Assembly (NCBI GenBank): GCA_963942565.1
Contig: OZ012690.1
Location: 41,967,248-42,031,247, forward strand
Direction of reading: 5' to 3'
DNA length: 64,000 bases
Origin: Maea johnstoni
Taxonomy: Eukaryota; Annelida; Polychaeta; Spionida; Magelonidae
How positions within the stretch are numbered: position 1 is the stretch's first letter; every line of letters begins with the position of its first letter. Below are positions 1-13,160 of this stretch, in pieces. The position numbers were made by a program, and so were the translations under genes. The notes under the pieces were generated by a model. The model saw only the letters and a program-made list of their open reading frames with translations. It made no database searches and was not told the origin of the DNA.

Positions 1-1435
1 CCACTGGAAGGGTTTCAGGGAGTCCAGTCATGAAAGGGTTAAGAAGAGCCCCACTGGAAGGATGTCAGGGAGTTTGTTCATGAAAGGGTTAAGAAGAGCC
101 CCACTGGAAGGGTTTTAGGGAGGCCAGTCATGAAAGGGTTAAGAAGAGCCCCACTGGAAGGGTGTCAGGGAGTCCAGTCATGAAAGGGTTAAGAAGAGCC
201 CCACTGGAAGGGTGTTAGGATGTCCAGTCATGCAAGGGTTAAGAAGATCCCTACTTGAAGGGTTTCAGGACGTCCAGTCATGAAAGAGTTAAGAAGAGCC
301 CTACTTGAAGGGTTTCAAGGAGTCAGGTCATGAAAGGGTTAAGAAGAGCCCCACTGGAAGGGTATCAGGGAGTCCAGTCATGAAAGGGTTGAGAAGAACC
401 CCACAGGAAGGGTTTTAGGAAGTCCAGTCATGAAAGGGTTGAGAAGAACCCCACAGGAAGGGTTTTAGGAAGTCCAGTCATGAAAGGGTCAAGAAGAGCC
501 CCACTGGAAGGGTTTCAGGGAGTCCAGTCATGAAAGGGTTAAGAAGAGCCCCACTGGAAGGGTTTCAGGATGTCCAGTCATGAAAGGGTTAAGAAGATCC
601 CTACTTGAAGGGTTTCAGGACGTCCAGTCATGAAAGGGTTAAGAAGAGCCCTACTTGAAGGGTTTCAGGGAGTCAGGTCATGAAAGGGTTAAGAAGAGCC
701 CCACTGGAAGGGTATCAGGGAGTCCAGTCATGAAAGGGTTGAGAAGAACCCCACAGGAAGGGTTTTAGGAAGTCCAGTCATGAAAGGGTTGAGAAGAACC
801 CCACAGGAAGGGTTTTAGGAAGTCCAGTCATGAAAGGGTCAAGAAGTGCCCCACTGGAAGGGTTTCAGGGAGTCCAGTCATGAAAGGGTTAAGAAGAGTC
901 CCACTGGAAGGGTTTTAGGAAGTCCAGTTATGAAAGGGTTTAGAAGAGCCCCACTGGAAGGGTTTCAGGATGTCCAGTCATGAAAGGGTTAAGAAGAGCC
1001 CTACTGGAAGGGTATAAGTCCAGTCATGAAAGGGTTAAGAAGAGCCCCACTGGAAGGGTTTCAGGACGTCCAGTCATGAAAGGGTTTAGAAGAGGCCACT
1101 GGAAGGGCTTCAGGGAGTCCAGTCATGAAAGGGTTAAGAAGAGCCCCCACTGGAAGGGTTTCAGGGAGTCCAGTCATGAAAGGGTTAAGAAGAGCCCCCA
1201 CTGGAAGGGTTTCAGGGAGTCCAGTCATGAAAGGGTTAAGAAGAGCCCCACTGGAAGGATGTCAGGGAGTTTGTTCATGAAAGGGTTAAGAAGAGCCCCA
1301 CTGGAAGGGTTTCAGGAAGTCCAGTCATGAAAGGGTTAAGAAGAGCCCCACTGGAAGGGTGTCAGGAAGTCCAGTAAAGAAAGGGTTAAGAAGAGACCCA
1401 ATGGAAGGGTTTCAGGACGTCAGTCATTAAGAATA
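1..1435. repeat. 50-bp minisatellite, about 28 units
   Basis: A head-to-tail array of a 50-bp unit (begins CCACTGGAAGGGTTTCAGGG, ends GGGTTAAGAAGAGCC) runs from the left edge, so its true start is outside the window. A distinctive run of variant units beginning near 241 recurs near 591, a 350-bp (seven-unit) higher-order period. From about 1005 units of altered length appear. The apparent 116-residue reading frame at 980-1330 exists only because these indels shift the frame; 50 is not a multiple of three, so this is not a gene. Confidence 0.97.
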
Positions 1436-3910
1436 GCCCCAATGGCACTGGAAGGGTTTCCTCCCAGCGTGGGTCCAGTACCCATGATAAGTGCTGCCGG
1501 TTGGTTACCCAATGACTGTTATGTTAAGGCCCATCCCTTATCAATACCCCATGTCCAGCTGACAGAACTGCCCAGCAGGGCACAGCTTAGACCTGCCTAG
1601 CAATAAATTAGTGGGAACCCTGCACCCTCTTGGTTGTGGGAAATAGAGCCAAGCCTGAAGTACAGATTTTGAAACTGTTAGATTAAAAGTGGCAATCACA
1701 TGGATATCAGCTGGTTGAAAATAATGAAGATGAATAAACCCATTAATTATTGCAGCAGCAAAAAAGTCTACCAATTATTCTTTTTATAAAATCTTTCAAA
1801 GAAAAGTAAAGTTGGTAAAATGTTGAAGGAGAATTAATTGGCAATCAGAGTGCTATCAACAATGTAGAATCATTATCAATTCCAAAGTTATTGTCAAAAT
1901 AGATCCAGGCAACAGTTTCTATCCCAACTCTTAAGCATTTAAGTTAACCCATCCATTCTTAAGAGGTCCTCTTGAAAATTGTCATCTAGATCTTTGATAC
2001 TTATGATAAATAACATTAGAATTCAGAATGATTTTCCAAAATATTTGAAGGAGAATTGTTTGTAGTATTTCATTTAACATTCTTCCTCCAAATATTTTCC
2101 AAAATATGCTTGTGCCTGAATGAATATGCCAAAATTGTCAGGCTGCTTTTGGCTGCCAAAGGTTGAGCACTGAGGAGTCTTGGTGGGCATAGTGACAGGA
2201 GTGCCAAGATGTTATGAATAGGAAAGATAAATCACTCCGCAATCAGCAGACAAAACATGACCCCTCTGTAACTACTACATAGTTATGTGACTGGGAGAAA
2301 CCGTTATCTGCCATCACCAAAACAGACCCTTATTAATGTGCCGCTACCCTCCTGCCGGGGTTTCAGTTGTGTTATATCGCTATTATCATAAAGGTTTGCA
2401 AGAAGGGGGTTATCTTAAAGAAAGTTGTTTTAACCCACGTCTGAAAAAATTAAGCCTCTTGACCTTAAAAATATTACCTTTGGGCCTAAAAAAGGCTGAA
2501 CTAACTGTGCCAAGTGGGTGTAAGCATGATTGATTTACATATAACATGGTAATACATAGTAATGCCTATTAGCTAGGCTAGGTCTTGGAATGGACAGAAT
2601 TTGTACACTTGGTAGGAGATGCATACCCTTAAGTACAATCCTCCCCTGCCCTCAATCCACTACTATATTCATCTCATTCAGCAATACTATTGTTTTGGGC
2701 AATACAATCCTCAAATTGGGATAAACACTCTTTCCAGCCTACTTTGGTATGTGTACTATTCAGTATGGAAATGGGTATAAACAAGTGTCTGGTCGCCATG
2801 CATGGCTGACCACAGGGGAGATGAGAGGGTAATGTAATGGTCAAGTGTTTGGGTAAGACCTTACATGCAGATGATCACTGTTGGTTTCCATGGGGTTCTA
2901 ATTATGCTCTAATTATACCGTGCAGAGGGCATGCTACAATCTACAGGGGGGACTGGCTATTTGGGCTCCACTCAGTACATGGACTCAATAACCCAGCCAT
3001 GCACTATGATATATATACAGATCTATACCTTTATTCAGACATTACATAAAACTACAAAGCACAGCCTAGTAATATAAGATGGTAATGATTTATAAGTATA
3101 CCTTTATTCAGACTCTACACATAACCAAGTAATGAGATAGTTATGGCTCATTTAAATACAAAATACCTTTTTTCAGAGCTCACATTAAACAGCCTAGCAA
3201 TAAGGCATTATTGGTTCATTACATGACTTGATTTATTTAGACATGTATCTACTCAGCCAGTGGATGGCCTATGGGGGGGGGGGGGGGTACTTTCATATCT
3301 GACCTTTCACTCATCTGGTCAGGCCAGTGCTCTGTAATCTTTAGATCCCCTGAGATTATCGAGTCAGCTTTAAGGCGCACCTTGTTTATAATGAACTGCT
3401 ATGTGACAGACAGGCCGCCTGTATGATTCTCTTCTAAGGGTTAACTTCATTACACGCATGATTCTCCCTGCACCTGACACTCTATACCTGGACAGTCCCC
3501 TGCCCTGAGCACCTGCCGCAGTCTGCAGGTGTGCAGCTCTCATAGTCTAACTAGTGCACAACTCACTAGTGCACAACCTACTTCCCTACTTGCGAAAAAT
3601 CTAAACTCATACAGAGTTTACAAACCATGGATGAAGTATAAATAGCTTTTTTCACAATTGGCTATCAAATGTACAGGCAAAAATTGGGTGGTTTAAGATT
3701 TTTCCTACAGGCATTCTAAAAATCCTGGCTAAGACACTGCCTTGGATCTGCTCCAAATATTTCAAAATTGGGTCCAGCTGCACTAATGACCATAGCATGC
3801 TCTTAATTAACACCCTGACTCCTTCAACTGAATCAGGCAGGCTGTTCAGAGATTGGAATGCTTCCTGAAACCTGAAAGTCTGAGGTGCTAGCATACAGGT
3901 AAATCCTGAG
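1436..3910. other. Noncoding DNA, no gene seen
   Basis: No exon with convincing protein similarity on either strand. It holds an eroded TTAA-MITE copy at about 1944-2170 (left end TTAACCCATCCATT, internal AAATATTTGAAGGAGAATTG and its near complement) and a 17-G run near 3272. It probably belongs to the large introns or downstream flank of the formin gene on the minus strand. Confidence 0.5.
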
Positions 3911-4355
3911 TGCTCTTAGGTAACACCTCATCCTTAATACTAAACACAACCTAATTACACAGATCACAGCTTGGTACCTTTAAAGAGACCTGTAGTGATG
4001 CCATGCAAGGTCAGTATGCAGACAGACACTTAGAGGCTCCTAGGTAACGGTGGCACCTTCCAAACAGTACCAAACTACACAGATCACAGTTTGGTACCTT
4101 CAAGGGTACCTTTAGTGATGCTATACATGATCAGTATGCAGGCAGACCCTTAGTGGTTCCTAGGTAATGGTGGCACCTTTCCAACAGAACCAAATTACAC
4201 AGTTTACAGTTTGGTACCCTAAAAGATACCTCTAGTGATGCTATGCATGGTCAGTGGCAGACCCTTAGTGGCCCTTAGGTAATGCTGGCACCTTCCCAAC
4301 AGATCCTAATTACACAGTTTAAGGTGCCTAGCTGTAAAGAAAACACCTGTCAAAG
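3911..4355. repeat. 120-bp tandem repeat, about 3.7 copies
   Basis: The phrase ACACAGATCACAG/ACACAGTTTACAG followed by TTGGTACC recurs at 3957, 4077 and 4197, and in worn form at 4312, giving a 120-bp period. Each unit also carries TAGTGATGC and CCTAGGTAA words. The last copy is degenerate. No coding potential is seen. Confidence 0.9.
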
Positions 4356-4387
4356 GTGATGCTATACCAACGGACACCTATTGGCAT

Positions 4388-5092
4388 TTAATCCATTCAC
4401 ACCTTGAGCTCTCCTTGACAATTGCTGTCTGAATGCTACTTCTGAAGCACAGGGTCCAGCTCAGGGTCTTAGCTAGGATTTTTGAAATGCCTGTCCAAAA
4501 CAGCAATTCCAAAATTTCTGCCTGTCCAGAATTGGCTACTAATATACTTCAAACCCTTATACCAACTACATTTAATAGCCTATTGTGTCAAAAAGGGCAA
4601 TGTACACTTTTAAGGAAAATATGAAGTCATTACCCACTAGAAGACAAACTTGGAAATTCTTCATAGAGAAAGTAGGTTTTCAGGAAACTACCAGTCCAAA
4701 AGACAGGCTGGACAGGTCCTCGCCAAGGCCTTTGTCCACCTACCTACTAGCCCCATAGGCCACACCTACAGGAAAGTGTGTGGGGCTATAATAATATCTG
4801 CCTTTGTAGGCCAGCTTGCTTTGATAAAAGTGACTATTTAAGATCATGCTAAGCAAGAATATGGCCACTGGGTTAAGCCGTCTTTGCCTTTTTCCTAGCT
4901 AAAAATGAAGTCAGGATCTAGGATATTTTCAGAAATAACTTGCTAAGAAACCTAGCATGTACTTTTATTATTTGAAGAGTTATACGATTGAGTTATAAGG
5001 AACGTTTCTAAGTCTTTCTAAAAATACTTTTTTGAGCCGGTTATCACTATCAGGCATGAGGTTTTATGGCACTGAAAGCAAGAATGGGTTAA
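4388..5092. mobile_element. Composite of two old repeats
   Basis: The left edge (TAATCCATTCACACC) and right edge (AAGAATGGGTTAA) resemble the two ends of the TTAA-MITE family, spread 700 bp apart. The interior (about 4455-4730) is another interspersed repeat, recognisable by GAAATGCCTGTCCAAAACAG and CCAAAAGACAGGCTGGACAG. A copy of that inner repeat lies in inverse orientation at 30260-30550, and a short piece lies near 12835-12875. The simplest reading is one element inserted into another. Confidence 0.5.
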
Positions 5093-5288
5093 CCAATTCA
5101 TGCCAATACCACCTATCTTAACAAAAGTGATTTTCCGAAAATATTTGATGGAGAAATTGATAAAAATCCAACACACATCTCTCCTTCAAGTATTCTGTAA
5201 AATAATGTTTAATTCCAAAGTTATTTTGAAAAGTATCAAAGGTCCAGACAACACTTGTCAAGGAGATCTCCAGGCATGAATGGGTTAA
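5089..5288. mobile_element. TTAA-flanked MITE, intact ends
   Basis: A 192-bp element lies between TTAA at 5089-5092 and TTAA at 5285-5288. Its ends are CCAATTCATGCC and GGCATGAATGGG, an inverted repeat. The middle has the family's second inverted repeat (AAATATTTGATGGAGAA against TTCTCCTTCAAGTATT type words). TTAA target duplication and C-rich first bases are as in piggyBac-type elements. There is no reading frame, so it is non-autonomous. Confidence 0.8.
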
Positions 5289-6443
5289 TCAAAGGTACAT
5301 CAAAGGGTTTCTTCAGGCTAGGTAACACCTGTCTCCTGAATAACTACCACTGATAATATCTTGAATTAACCCATTAATACCCGCAGCAAGGAATGTCTAC
5401 TTTAAATGGTAACATCGTAGTGACCTGAGCATTATTCAGACGACATTTAAAGGGACAAAGTTGATCACAACCCAGACCACATTTTTCCTTAAAATGTTTA
5501 CTGAATTCAATGTTGATTCTAGCAAGTGCATGTCCTGCACTTGTGAAGGTGTTCAAGCGAAAGAGGCGTTCAGTTTCGAAGGTTCAACGGTACACCTATT
5601 TTGAATTCAAAAGACAGTTGGTGAGATGAGATACAGTTAACCCATATAATCCGGAACTAAGACTCCAAATACCTTCAAACTAGATTCAATCTAGAAGTAG
5701 GTCTAAAAAATGTTTGTTTCCTGTAACAGCCCGAGAAAATAGGTAGGTAGGTAGGTAAAAAAAGATTTTTTTTTTTTTTTCCTCCAAAAATGTGTGTTTC
5801 ATGCATGTTTTATGTTGATTATAAGTTAGAAAAAAGGGTAGGGTTAGTAATGAGTTAAAACAATTTGCATCTGGAATATGAGCATGGTCTAAAAACTTTC
5901 AGTAGTTGTTTAAAAGTAAATTGGACCACATTTTTTTAATAACTAGACCGGAATCAAAAACAACTCAAATGTATCCCAAAATATTTCTTTCATATTAAGA
6001 TATATTCATATGTGCCAGATCAAACTATGTGAGCTCAAAATCTGAATCAGTTGAAGGAGGAATGTTAGTATCAATAGTGTCTGTTTGTACAGTGTCTGTT
6101 TCAGCCCATCACTGTAAACACACACAGATATCCCCTCAATACCAGAACAAACATGTACAGCCAGGAATCTGTGAATTATCACCAATGAATGGGCTATCAA
6201 GGAAAACATTAGATAAGACCTACTCAGTAAATTGTTGCAGATACAACAGGGGGGGGGGGGGGGTAAGTGGTTTGATAACACCCCAAACCCTTTCCTCATT
6301 ACCATAAGTACAATAATAAATTGATGCATAAGTTACCCAACAGCAGTTTCTATCAGTTGAACCTTTTCAAAAGCTTCAGGCGTGAACAAGATACTCCAGC
6401 AATGTGGGTAACATATACGCAAGGGATTGTTGATATATCCTGT
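5289..6443. other. Noncoding, with eroded repeat pieces
   Basis: More TTAACCC starts of the same MITE family lie at 5366 and 5637 without clear right ends. A GTAGGTAGGTAGGTA run and a T-tract at 5740-5790 belong to a repeat also seen near 43825-44000 (shared TTTGTTTCCTGTAAC). A G-run lies at 6250-6263. The short frames overlapping 6006-6329 show no family similarity. Confidence 0.45.
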
Positions 6444-6676
6444 TTAACCCATTAATGCTTAAGAGTTCTTTCAGCAATTGTCGTCTGGATCTATGCTACT
6501 TTTGACAAAAACTTTTGAATTGACAATGATTCGACAAAATATTTGAAGGGGAGTTGTTGGCAGTGTTCTGATTAACATTTCCCCTTCAAATATTTCACCA
6601 ATTACGCTTTTGGCTGAAAGATTTCATCGAAATTATCAGGCTGGTTTTGGGCGCTGTGAGCATTAATGGGTTTTAA
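6444..6676. mobile_element. TTAA-flanked MITE
   Basis: The left end TTAA-CCCATTAATGC at 6444 and right end GCATTAATGGG-TTTTAA at 6660-6676 form an exact 11-bp inverted repeat. Internal words AAAATATTTGAAGGGGAG and CCCCTTCAAATATTT form the second, nested inverted repeat typical of the family. About 223 bp, no reading frame. Confidence 0.82.
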
Positions 6677-6734
6677 AGGACTTTTGCTTTTAAAATTTGC
6701 TTGTGATTTCTAAAATTGTAACGTCAAGGGCCTA

Positions 6735-7030
6735 ACACACCATGGTTTTAGCCAGGATTTGGAAACAGGGTGTACAAACGAAGGTTTCATAGACTTTTGG
6801 GTGTCCAAAGTGTGGTACAAAGTTCACACTACTATTGAAATAAACCATATATATCTACAGATTTTCCTTTTTTAGGCCAGTAACTGCTTTGTTTGTATTG
6901 TATAATTCTATTTAAAATTGTCATCATCAGCAAATCCTGACCTAAACTTTTGGGGGTCCAAACTGTCAAAAAAACAGTGTTCTGGGTGTCCAAATGACAC
7001 GCTGGACGCATAGGTGGCTAAGCCCCTGTA
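6735..7030. repeat. Interspersed repeat, 'TTTTAGCCAGGATTT' family
   Basis: Begins near GGTTTTAGCCAGGATTTGG and ends near GGTGTCCAAATGACACGCTGGAC. Related wording is found at 9588-9870 (CTTAGCCAGCAGGGTGTC) and 48360-48430 (TTTTAGCCAGCAGGGCGTC), so this is a dispersed repeat. No terminal structure was resolved. Confidence 0.5.
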
Positions 7031-7569
7031 ACACACTCCTATATTTGATCATGACTTATATCAAGAACTCTACACCGAGACTTTAATTTCATTTTATCAG
7101 AATAAAATAGTAAAATACAAGCATGGCAAACAAATTGATAAATCCAAAAATGAATGTCTGGGCCCTCAAATATTCCTTAGGAATAGGACCCTGATGTTGT
7201 TGGTCCCTAACTTTCAGTCTCGCCCTGTATGTATCAGCTAGTATGTAACATGTATGGTTGAGTGGAGACCCGTATATCTCGCTATCAGTCGCCCCAGAGG
7301 CAGCGGGCGTCTTGCTGTGTCTGGGCTGTGTCACCCACATGCCCTGCCGTGTCAAAACAGTTTACAGTCGAGCCGCAAAACCGTTAACAACCATGGAAGC
7401 ATTGCATGTATCAAATACCAGCGCACCAACATTCCGATACACTTCAATTACTGGAGAATTGTTGTCTCTCCTCAAAATGGATTTGGGGTAGCTACAAGGG
7501 TTTAATGAATTTCCTGAGGGCCACAGCAAAATCAAATCCTGTATTTGTCTGAGAAATAAAGATTATTAT

Positions 7570-7745
7570 TATGAAATAAAGCTTATTATTATTATTATTA
7601 CTATAATCATTACTATCATCATTATCATTACTATTATTATTATCATTGTTATTATTATTATCATTATTATTATTATTATTATCATTATTATTATTATTAT
7701 TATTATTATCAGCATTATTAGTACCATCATCATCACCATTATCTG
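7570..7745. repeat. ATT/ATC trinucleotide microsatellite
   Basis: Imperfect (ATT)n with ATC and ACT interruptions. The polyasparagine and polyleucine reading frames over it are translation artefacts. Confidence 0.95.
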
Positions 7746-7748
7746 TTA

Positions 7749-7989
7749 TCAACCCATTCACACTCAGAGTTCCTCTAGAAAGTATCGTCTGCTGCTCTCA
7801 TACTTTTGAAAATAACTTAGGAATAAAGCCGAGGTTCACAAAATATTTCAAGGAGTTGTTGTTTAGTTTATGATCAACATTTTTCCTTCAAATGTTTTCC
7901 AGAAAAATGCCTTAGTAAGTAAAATATTTCCAAAATCGTCAGGTCTCTTTGGCAGTTTTGAGTCTGATCTGCAGCCATGAATGTGTTAA
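7749..7989. mobile_element. TTAA-type MITE, slightly diverged
   Basis: Left TCAA-CCCATTCACACTC at 7749, right GCAGCCATGAATGTG-TTAA ending at 7989. The core has AAAATATTTCAAGGAGTTG and TTTTTCCTTCAAATG. About 233 bp between the flanks. It abuts the ATT microsatellite directly. Confidence 0.72.
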
Positions 7990-10900
7990 GACCATAACTG
8001 TCTCGTTTAAAATTCTGCATCCTGTGTCCATACAACTAATGATGTTTATTCTACTGGTTTTATGTGTGTACATAAGGAGGGTCTTTAAGTAGGGCTACAG
8101 TAGATGGCACAATATGCCGCCTGTTCATCATATTTCTCTCTGTCATAGTTAACAGCAGTACAGGGTTTCTTCAATTCCACTTGCCAAGACTATCATATAT
8201 CATAGTCATCACATTATTGAGATCTAGAAAAAGACAAGGTCCTTATTTTGAAAACTCATGTTAGCTTAAGATGAGAATTTACAAAGAGTTTTTTCCTTCT
8301 TGTTCCAGTACTGCGTGAATAAAACAATTAAAATGCACAAGGACCTTACTTTTAATACATGTACTTACACTAGCCAATGCCAAAAATCGACATCCTTCAT
8401 GCCTTAATTGTCGTTTCAGTAAAGCCCATAAAAAGCTATTAATGTCAATTGGAAATTAAAGGCTGTGTCTATGTAATAATCTCAAGCCTGATAAATCAAC
8501 ATTCTAAGTGCATGACAACCAATTATGGTTATCGAAACAATTATTATCACAATTAATCAGCATTCACTTGCAATTTTTAATAGATATGTTATCATACATT
8601 TCCAACTGTGTAACTGATAATGGGAAACTAATTGATATCAAGCATTTAGATGCTCTATTGATCACAGCAACTTATGGTCAAGCCTAGAACTTTTCAAGTT
8701 TTAACCCAAACTCTTGATATGACACTAATAAACATATCTTGATAACAAACAAACATTTTAAAAATATTTGACAGAGAGCTTTTGTTTTAGTTGATTTTAT
8801 TAATCCCTGTTCTAGAAGTATTCCAATATACTGCATACCGTGTTAACTTTAAGCTTATCAAATAATATGCTAGGCAGGCAGCTGCCTTTAATGTGCAGTT
8901 TATTTATTGCATAAGAATGTTGAATGACAAGCCATCATGTGTTGTACATTACTAGCCTAAGGATCAATGTCCAAATAATGGTGCGCAATTAAATAAATGC
9001 GGACTACAGGGGTGCGCAAAGTATGCATAAATCTAACTGCCGCAATATCAACATGGTATACAGTACCTCTTTTTGATAAGTTATTTTCTGGGCTCAGGCT
9101 ATTCGTGCACTCCAGATGCAAGTGGGTCAAATGAAAAATGATTTTTCGCAGCAAGAGGTCAGCTATCAAGGTTCTACATTGTATGATATGTGACCAACTG
9201 ACAACCATGAAATAAGACACCCCTATATCACAAATCACTTGCTCTTTACTAAGTGGACACATTTGCTTGCGCCTTTATCAAATATAGAGGTAACCCAGTC
9301 CTGACCTGGAGGCTATGTGCGAAAACCGTGTACAGAAACTCGGCTTAGTCATCACAGCTGAGCAGACATGCGATTTTGAATTCAAATTGCCTGAGCAAGA
9401 AAGAGAGTCAATTTACCAATGATAAAGGGCGCTGACAACTCAATGAAACCGGAACTAGGGCCGATGTCAGTTACAGTACTATTCAGGGAACATGAATACA
9501 TGTTAACCCATTTAGAGCGAGAAATCTCCTTTAAATACAATTGCCATCTGGATCTATAAATGAAATCTTACATATAAGCAGGGTCTTAGCCAGCAGGGTG
9601 TCAGGGTGTCTTTTTGGCACCCTGATCCCTGAAAAATACCTATTTTTGGGGGAAAAGACACCCTATCTTTTGGTTAGAATTTTTTGAAAACATTAATCAC
9701 AAGTAGATATTTCAAAAAGTTTTATCCTTAAATGATAACTAAGACATTTGTTGAAGAAATAAAGCATATAATTACTTGATTTGTCAATGTGTATGGTCAG
9801 TATGATGACCTATTTTTTTCAGTGAGGGGGTTTGGACACCCTGTCTTCTTGAAACCCCATTTTGGTTAGAATTATAAGAAAAGTTAAGGAATCTATGTAT
9901 TGCATTTTTGAAAGAATTCTTTAGCACCCTCTTAATATTGATCTCCAAGAAAATAAATATGGAGACATGTAAAAAAGGAAATAGCTTTGTACTCCATGTT
10001 AGGCAAACAGGCTAATGTGTACCTTTAGATAAAAACTGTTTAAGGATGACGTGGGAATATATTAAATCACTTTGTACTGTCTACAAAAAAGATGTGGCCT
10101 ATTCTTAATCACACATTAATCTATTCATACTCAGGCGTTACAGATTGCCTTGAGACTATGTGCACATCTTGAAACTGAAAACACAAAGTTATATTTTGTG
10201 TTTGATAAGAGATTCATTTTTATATGAATACTCATTAATATTTACTTCCATTTAGAAGATCGCAAATTTGAAGCAGGAAGAATAGGTTAGATGAGTACAA
10301 GGTGGAAAATAACTGATTTTTAATCACATTTTAAGGAATGAAATTTTCAGATTGAATAAGTTGTGCATTCATCTTCAAACATCTTTTTTTCAGCTAAGAC
10401 TTTCATTGTAACTTGTTTTTGTCAAATAATGTTTGGTAGTAGAATTTTTATCAAAAAGCTTCAAGTTCACAATTTCAAGACTAGTGATTGGCACTTTTAA
10501 AAATTTAGCGTTTCGATACAATATTGATATTTCCTTCACTATATGATAATTATAATGATACTTCCTGCCTGCCTGCCTGAAATTTCCCTAATAAACAATG
10601 AACTGCCTTTGTGCATAGACGTCCCAAGTATCAAATCAATCAATATTATACCATTAAACAGTATCACTACATACTTTTTTCCATCCTATACCAGTACTAA
10701 TCCCTACTCAATACCACACACATTAATTGTGCACTCATGTCCATTGTAATCTGGATCTATATCCAAAAAGGGGTAGAAGTAAATCTACCAAGTTTTTTTT
10801 TGAAGTTTTGCTGTATATCGGTTTGAATCATTACATAACGGCTTTTGGTCCACATACATGGCAATCCAATAGTGTTGTGCGGTGTAACAGGAGATAGGGC

Positions 10901-13100
10901 CATCATAGGGGGCTGTGATTGGCAGCAGTAACCCGGGCGATGAACCCCCTGACAGCGAAACATGTCCCACAAAATCAGTTGACCCAAATCCAGCAGCACC
11001 CCCATTTATTCACCTGTCCAACGATGACTCATTGCACTGAATGATATGTTAGTAAATCTTCCTCCCAAGGCCGCCAAAATAACAATTTAACCCTAGCGAG
11101 ATCAAATTTTTCCTACAAATGTCTGAGACCATATTGTAAAGGGGATTATTGGCCAAGTAATATTTACAGGTAATATTTGCTCAATCAGCATTGATTACAC
11201 TCTATTGTCCAGATAAGTCTTCCACTTATGGCGCTGTACAAGATAAAAAGAGGGGTGTACCTCGTAGGCTAGAAAGTCATAATCAACTATGTCACAGATT
11301 AAAGGTATACATATGATTTGTATGGACAAATGATGCCCAGACACCCTACTGTCTAAGGCTCTGAGGATAAATACCTAAGAAAAAACAATATCCTATAAAT
11401 TCAAATACTTCTTTCATAAATGCTTTGTTAACCTATTCGCTCAATCTTGAGCTTACAATAATTTGTTTATTAATTCATAGCCCTAGAGTTATATCCCCAA
11501 GCTTACAATAGTTTATTTATTGATTCATAGCCCTAGTTACATCTCTGTTTGTCCCTGATAAGACACACTATAAGTGACAGGTGGAGATAAGCCCATAATT
11601 CACCTCACTGCTTGAAAGTACTATATACTACTATCTCTTACTATTAACATGATATAGTGACAGAGAGGAGTAGCTAGTCCTTGGCCCTAGGACACCATAT
11701 ACTAGTTATGTACAGATGATATCCACCATCTGGTGAATGGTATTTTCAAATGTACTCTACATACATATGAATGGTGTTATCATTATCAGCTATAGTAAGT
11801 AGTAGTAGTAGTAGTAGACTAGTAGTAGAATTCATAGAAGTAGTATTTCCAGTAGAATTAGTATTTGCAGTATTCTTAGAAGCATTGCCAGGCATGTATA
11901 ACAATAACAGCAGGATCATTTCAGTATCCAGAGTGCAATTAAGATGAACTGGCTTGAAAATACCATTGCACTTCAGATTCTCAGCCAATTCAACTGATGG
12001 CAATTAAGAGGTTAAATTCTCCTTAATGTGTGCCCTCCAGTCCTGGGCTGATTTTTTTTATCTAAATAGTTATATTAGAGATAACCTTCCACATCAAAGA
12101 GCTGAACTTCATGATTTATTCACCCATCCCTTAGTTTAAGTCTAGCAACTGATCACCATTCATTACATAGATTGGCCTGGACTACTCAGCCCTTGTGGGC
12201 AATCTAGAAAATAGACAATTAGTCATAGATAAACAAACGGCTTAGTTTCTTTTTCAATCAAACAGGTAAATTATTCCCTAATTGTAGTCAATAGATCAAT
12301 TACCCTCTGAACCGTGCTTATCCTTTGTCACTGTTTGTTGTCTTTGAAATCGCAAACTGCTAAAATCTTTTATTTATTTAGTAGCAATTCTGGATACAGG
12401 TGCGTATAGGTGCAATTAGAAAACCAATCGCCCCTGAAGGTGTGCCTTTAGATTCAAGGTGGCACCACTTTAAATTCCAATTACACCTGACTGTTGGCTT
12501 TTATTGCACTTTGAGGGCTCCTCTGTTATTTTATTCCTTATCTTACCAAGAAGCTGTTACCTTTCACAGGAGGGGGTTCATACTACAATGTACTTAACAT
12601 AAATTGTGTCATTTATTTTTTATATAGAAATGCCTGGCTTTGTAAGAGTCAGGTAGTTTAGCAAATCATCTTATCTAAATTCGTATTTCAATTACATAAT
12701 GATATATTGTGTCATAAAGGGATGAGCAATTCACACTTCATTTATGTCCTAGAAGACTGTTTGTTAATAAAATATATGTTTATAAATTCAAATAGTAAAA
12801 ATGAAATTTCTTCATAAAAAAAGTTTTTCAGGAAACTGCCTGTCCAAAAGACAAGCTGGGAGGGTCCAGACTACGTCCCTGCCTATGTTTCAAGGGAAAC
12901 CAAGCCAACATTGGTATTCAGCATCTGAAAAACATTTGTGTCGCCCCGTAGGATGACATTTCAATTCACCTAGAGCACAAATTGCCCATAATATTGAATT
13001 TCATCATCCAAAAAAACGTTGCGGCGAGTCAAACATAACAGCTTTTCACTGAAAACATATATAGAATACATTACCTTATATTGGAATATAACTTAACTAA
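7990..13100. other. Long noncoding stretch, probably formin intron or flank
   Basis: No exon was recognised. Within it are a truncated TTAA-MITE start at 9503, an interspersed repeat at 9588-9870, and a 50-bp local duplication at 11451-11540 (GCTTACAATA at 11451 and 11501). AT-rich tracts with many TAATTA- and ATAAACAAA-like words lie at 8440-8660 and 12180-12340 and could be regulatory, but nothing decides this. Any further exons of the INF2-like gene should lie to the left of 13161; none was identified here. Confidence 0.45.
9588..9870. repeat. Interspersed repeat inserted in a TTAA-MITE
   Basis: Starts in CTTAGCCAGCAGGGTGTCAG, 80 bp after the left end of a TTAA-MITE (TTAACCCATTTAGAGC at 9503) whose right end is missing. 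GACACCCTATCTTTTGGTTAG and GGACACCCTGTCTTCTTG lie about 180 bp apart as a degenerate internal repetition. Related to 6735-7030. Confidence 0.5.
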
Positions 13101-13160
13101 TAGTTTAACAGCTCTCCACTGTACATGTATAGGAATAGCATATATAGGAAGATAACTTAC

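Noticed and set aside
980-1330. 116-residue frame with SSHERVKKSP repeats
   Set aside because: The 50-bp unit is not a multiple of three; the frame survives only through chance indels in a minisatellite.
3652-3894. 80-residue minus frame with VLARIFRMPVGKI
   Set aside because: It covers a dispersed repeat piece (compare GTCTTAGCTAGGATTTTTGA near 4468) and has no gene-like context.
10757-11005. 82-residue minus frame (MGVLLDLGQLILWDMFRCQG...) as a possible exon
   Set aside because: No family similarity, no matching donor or acceptor in phase with the formin exon, and it overlaps another frame equally open.
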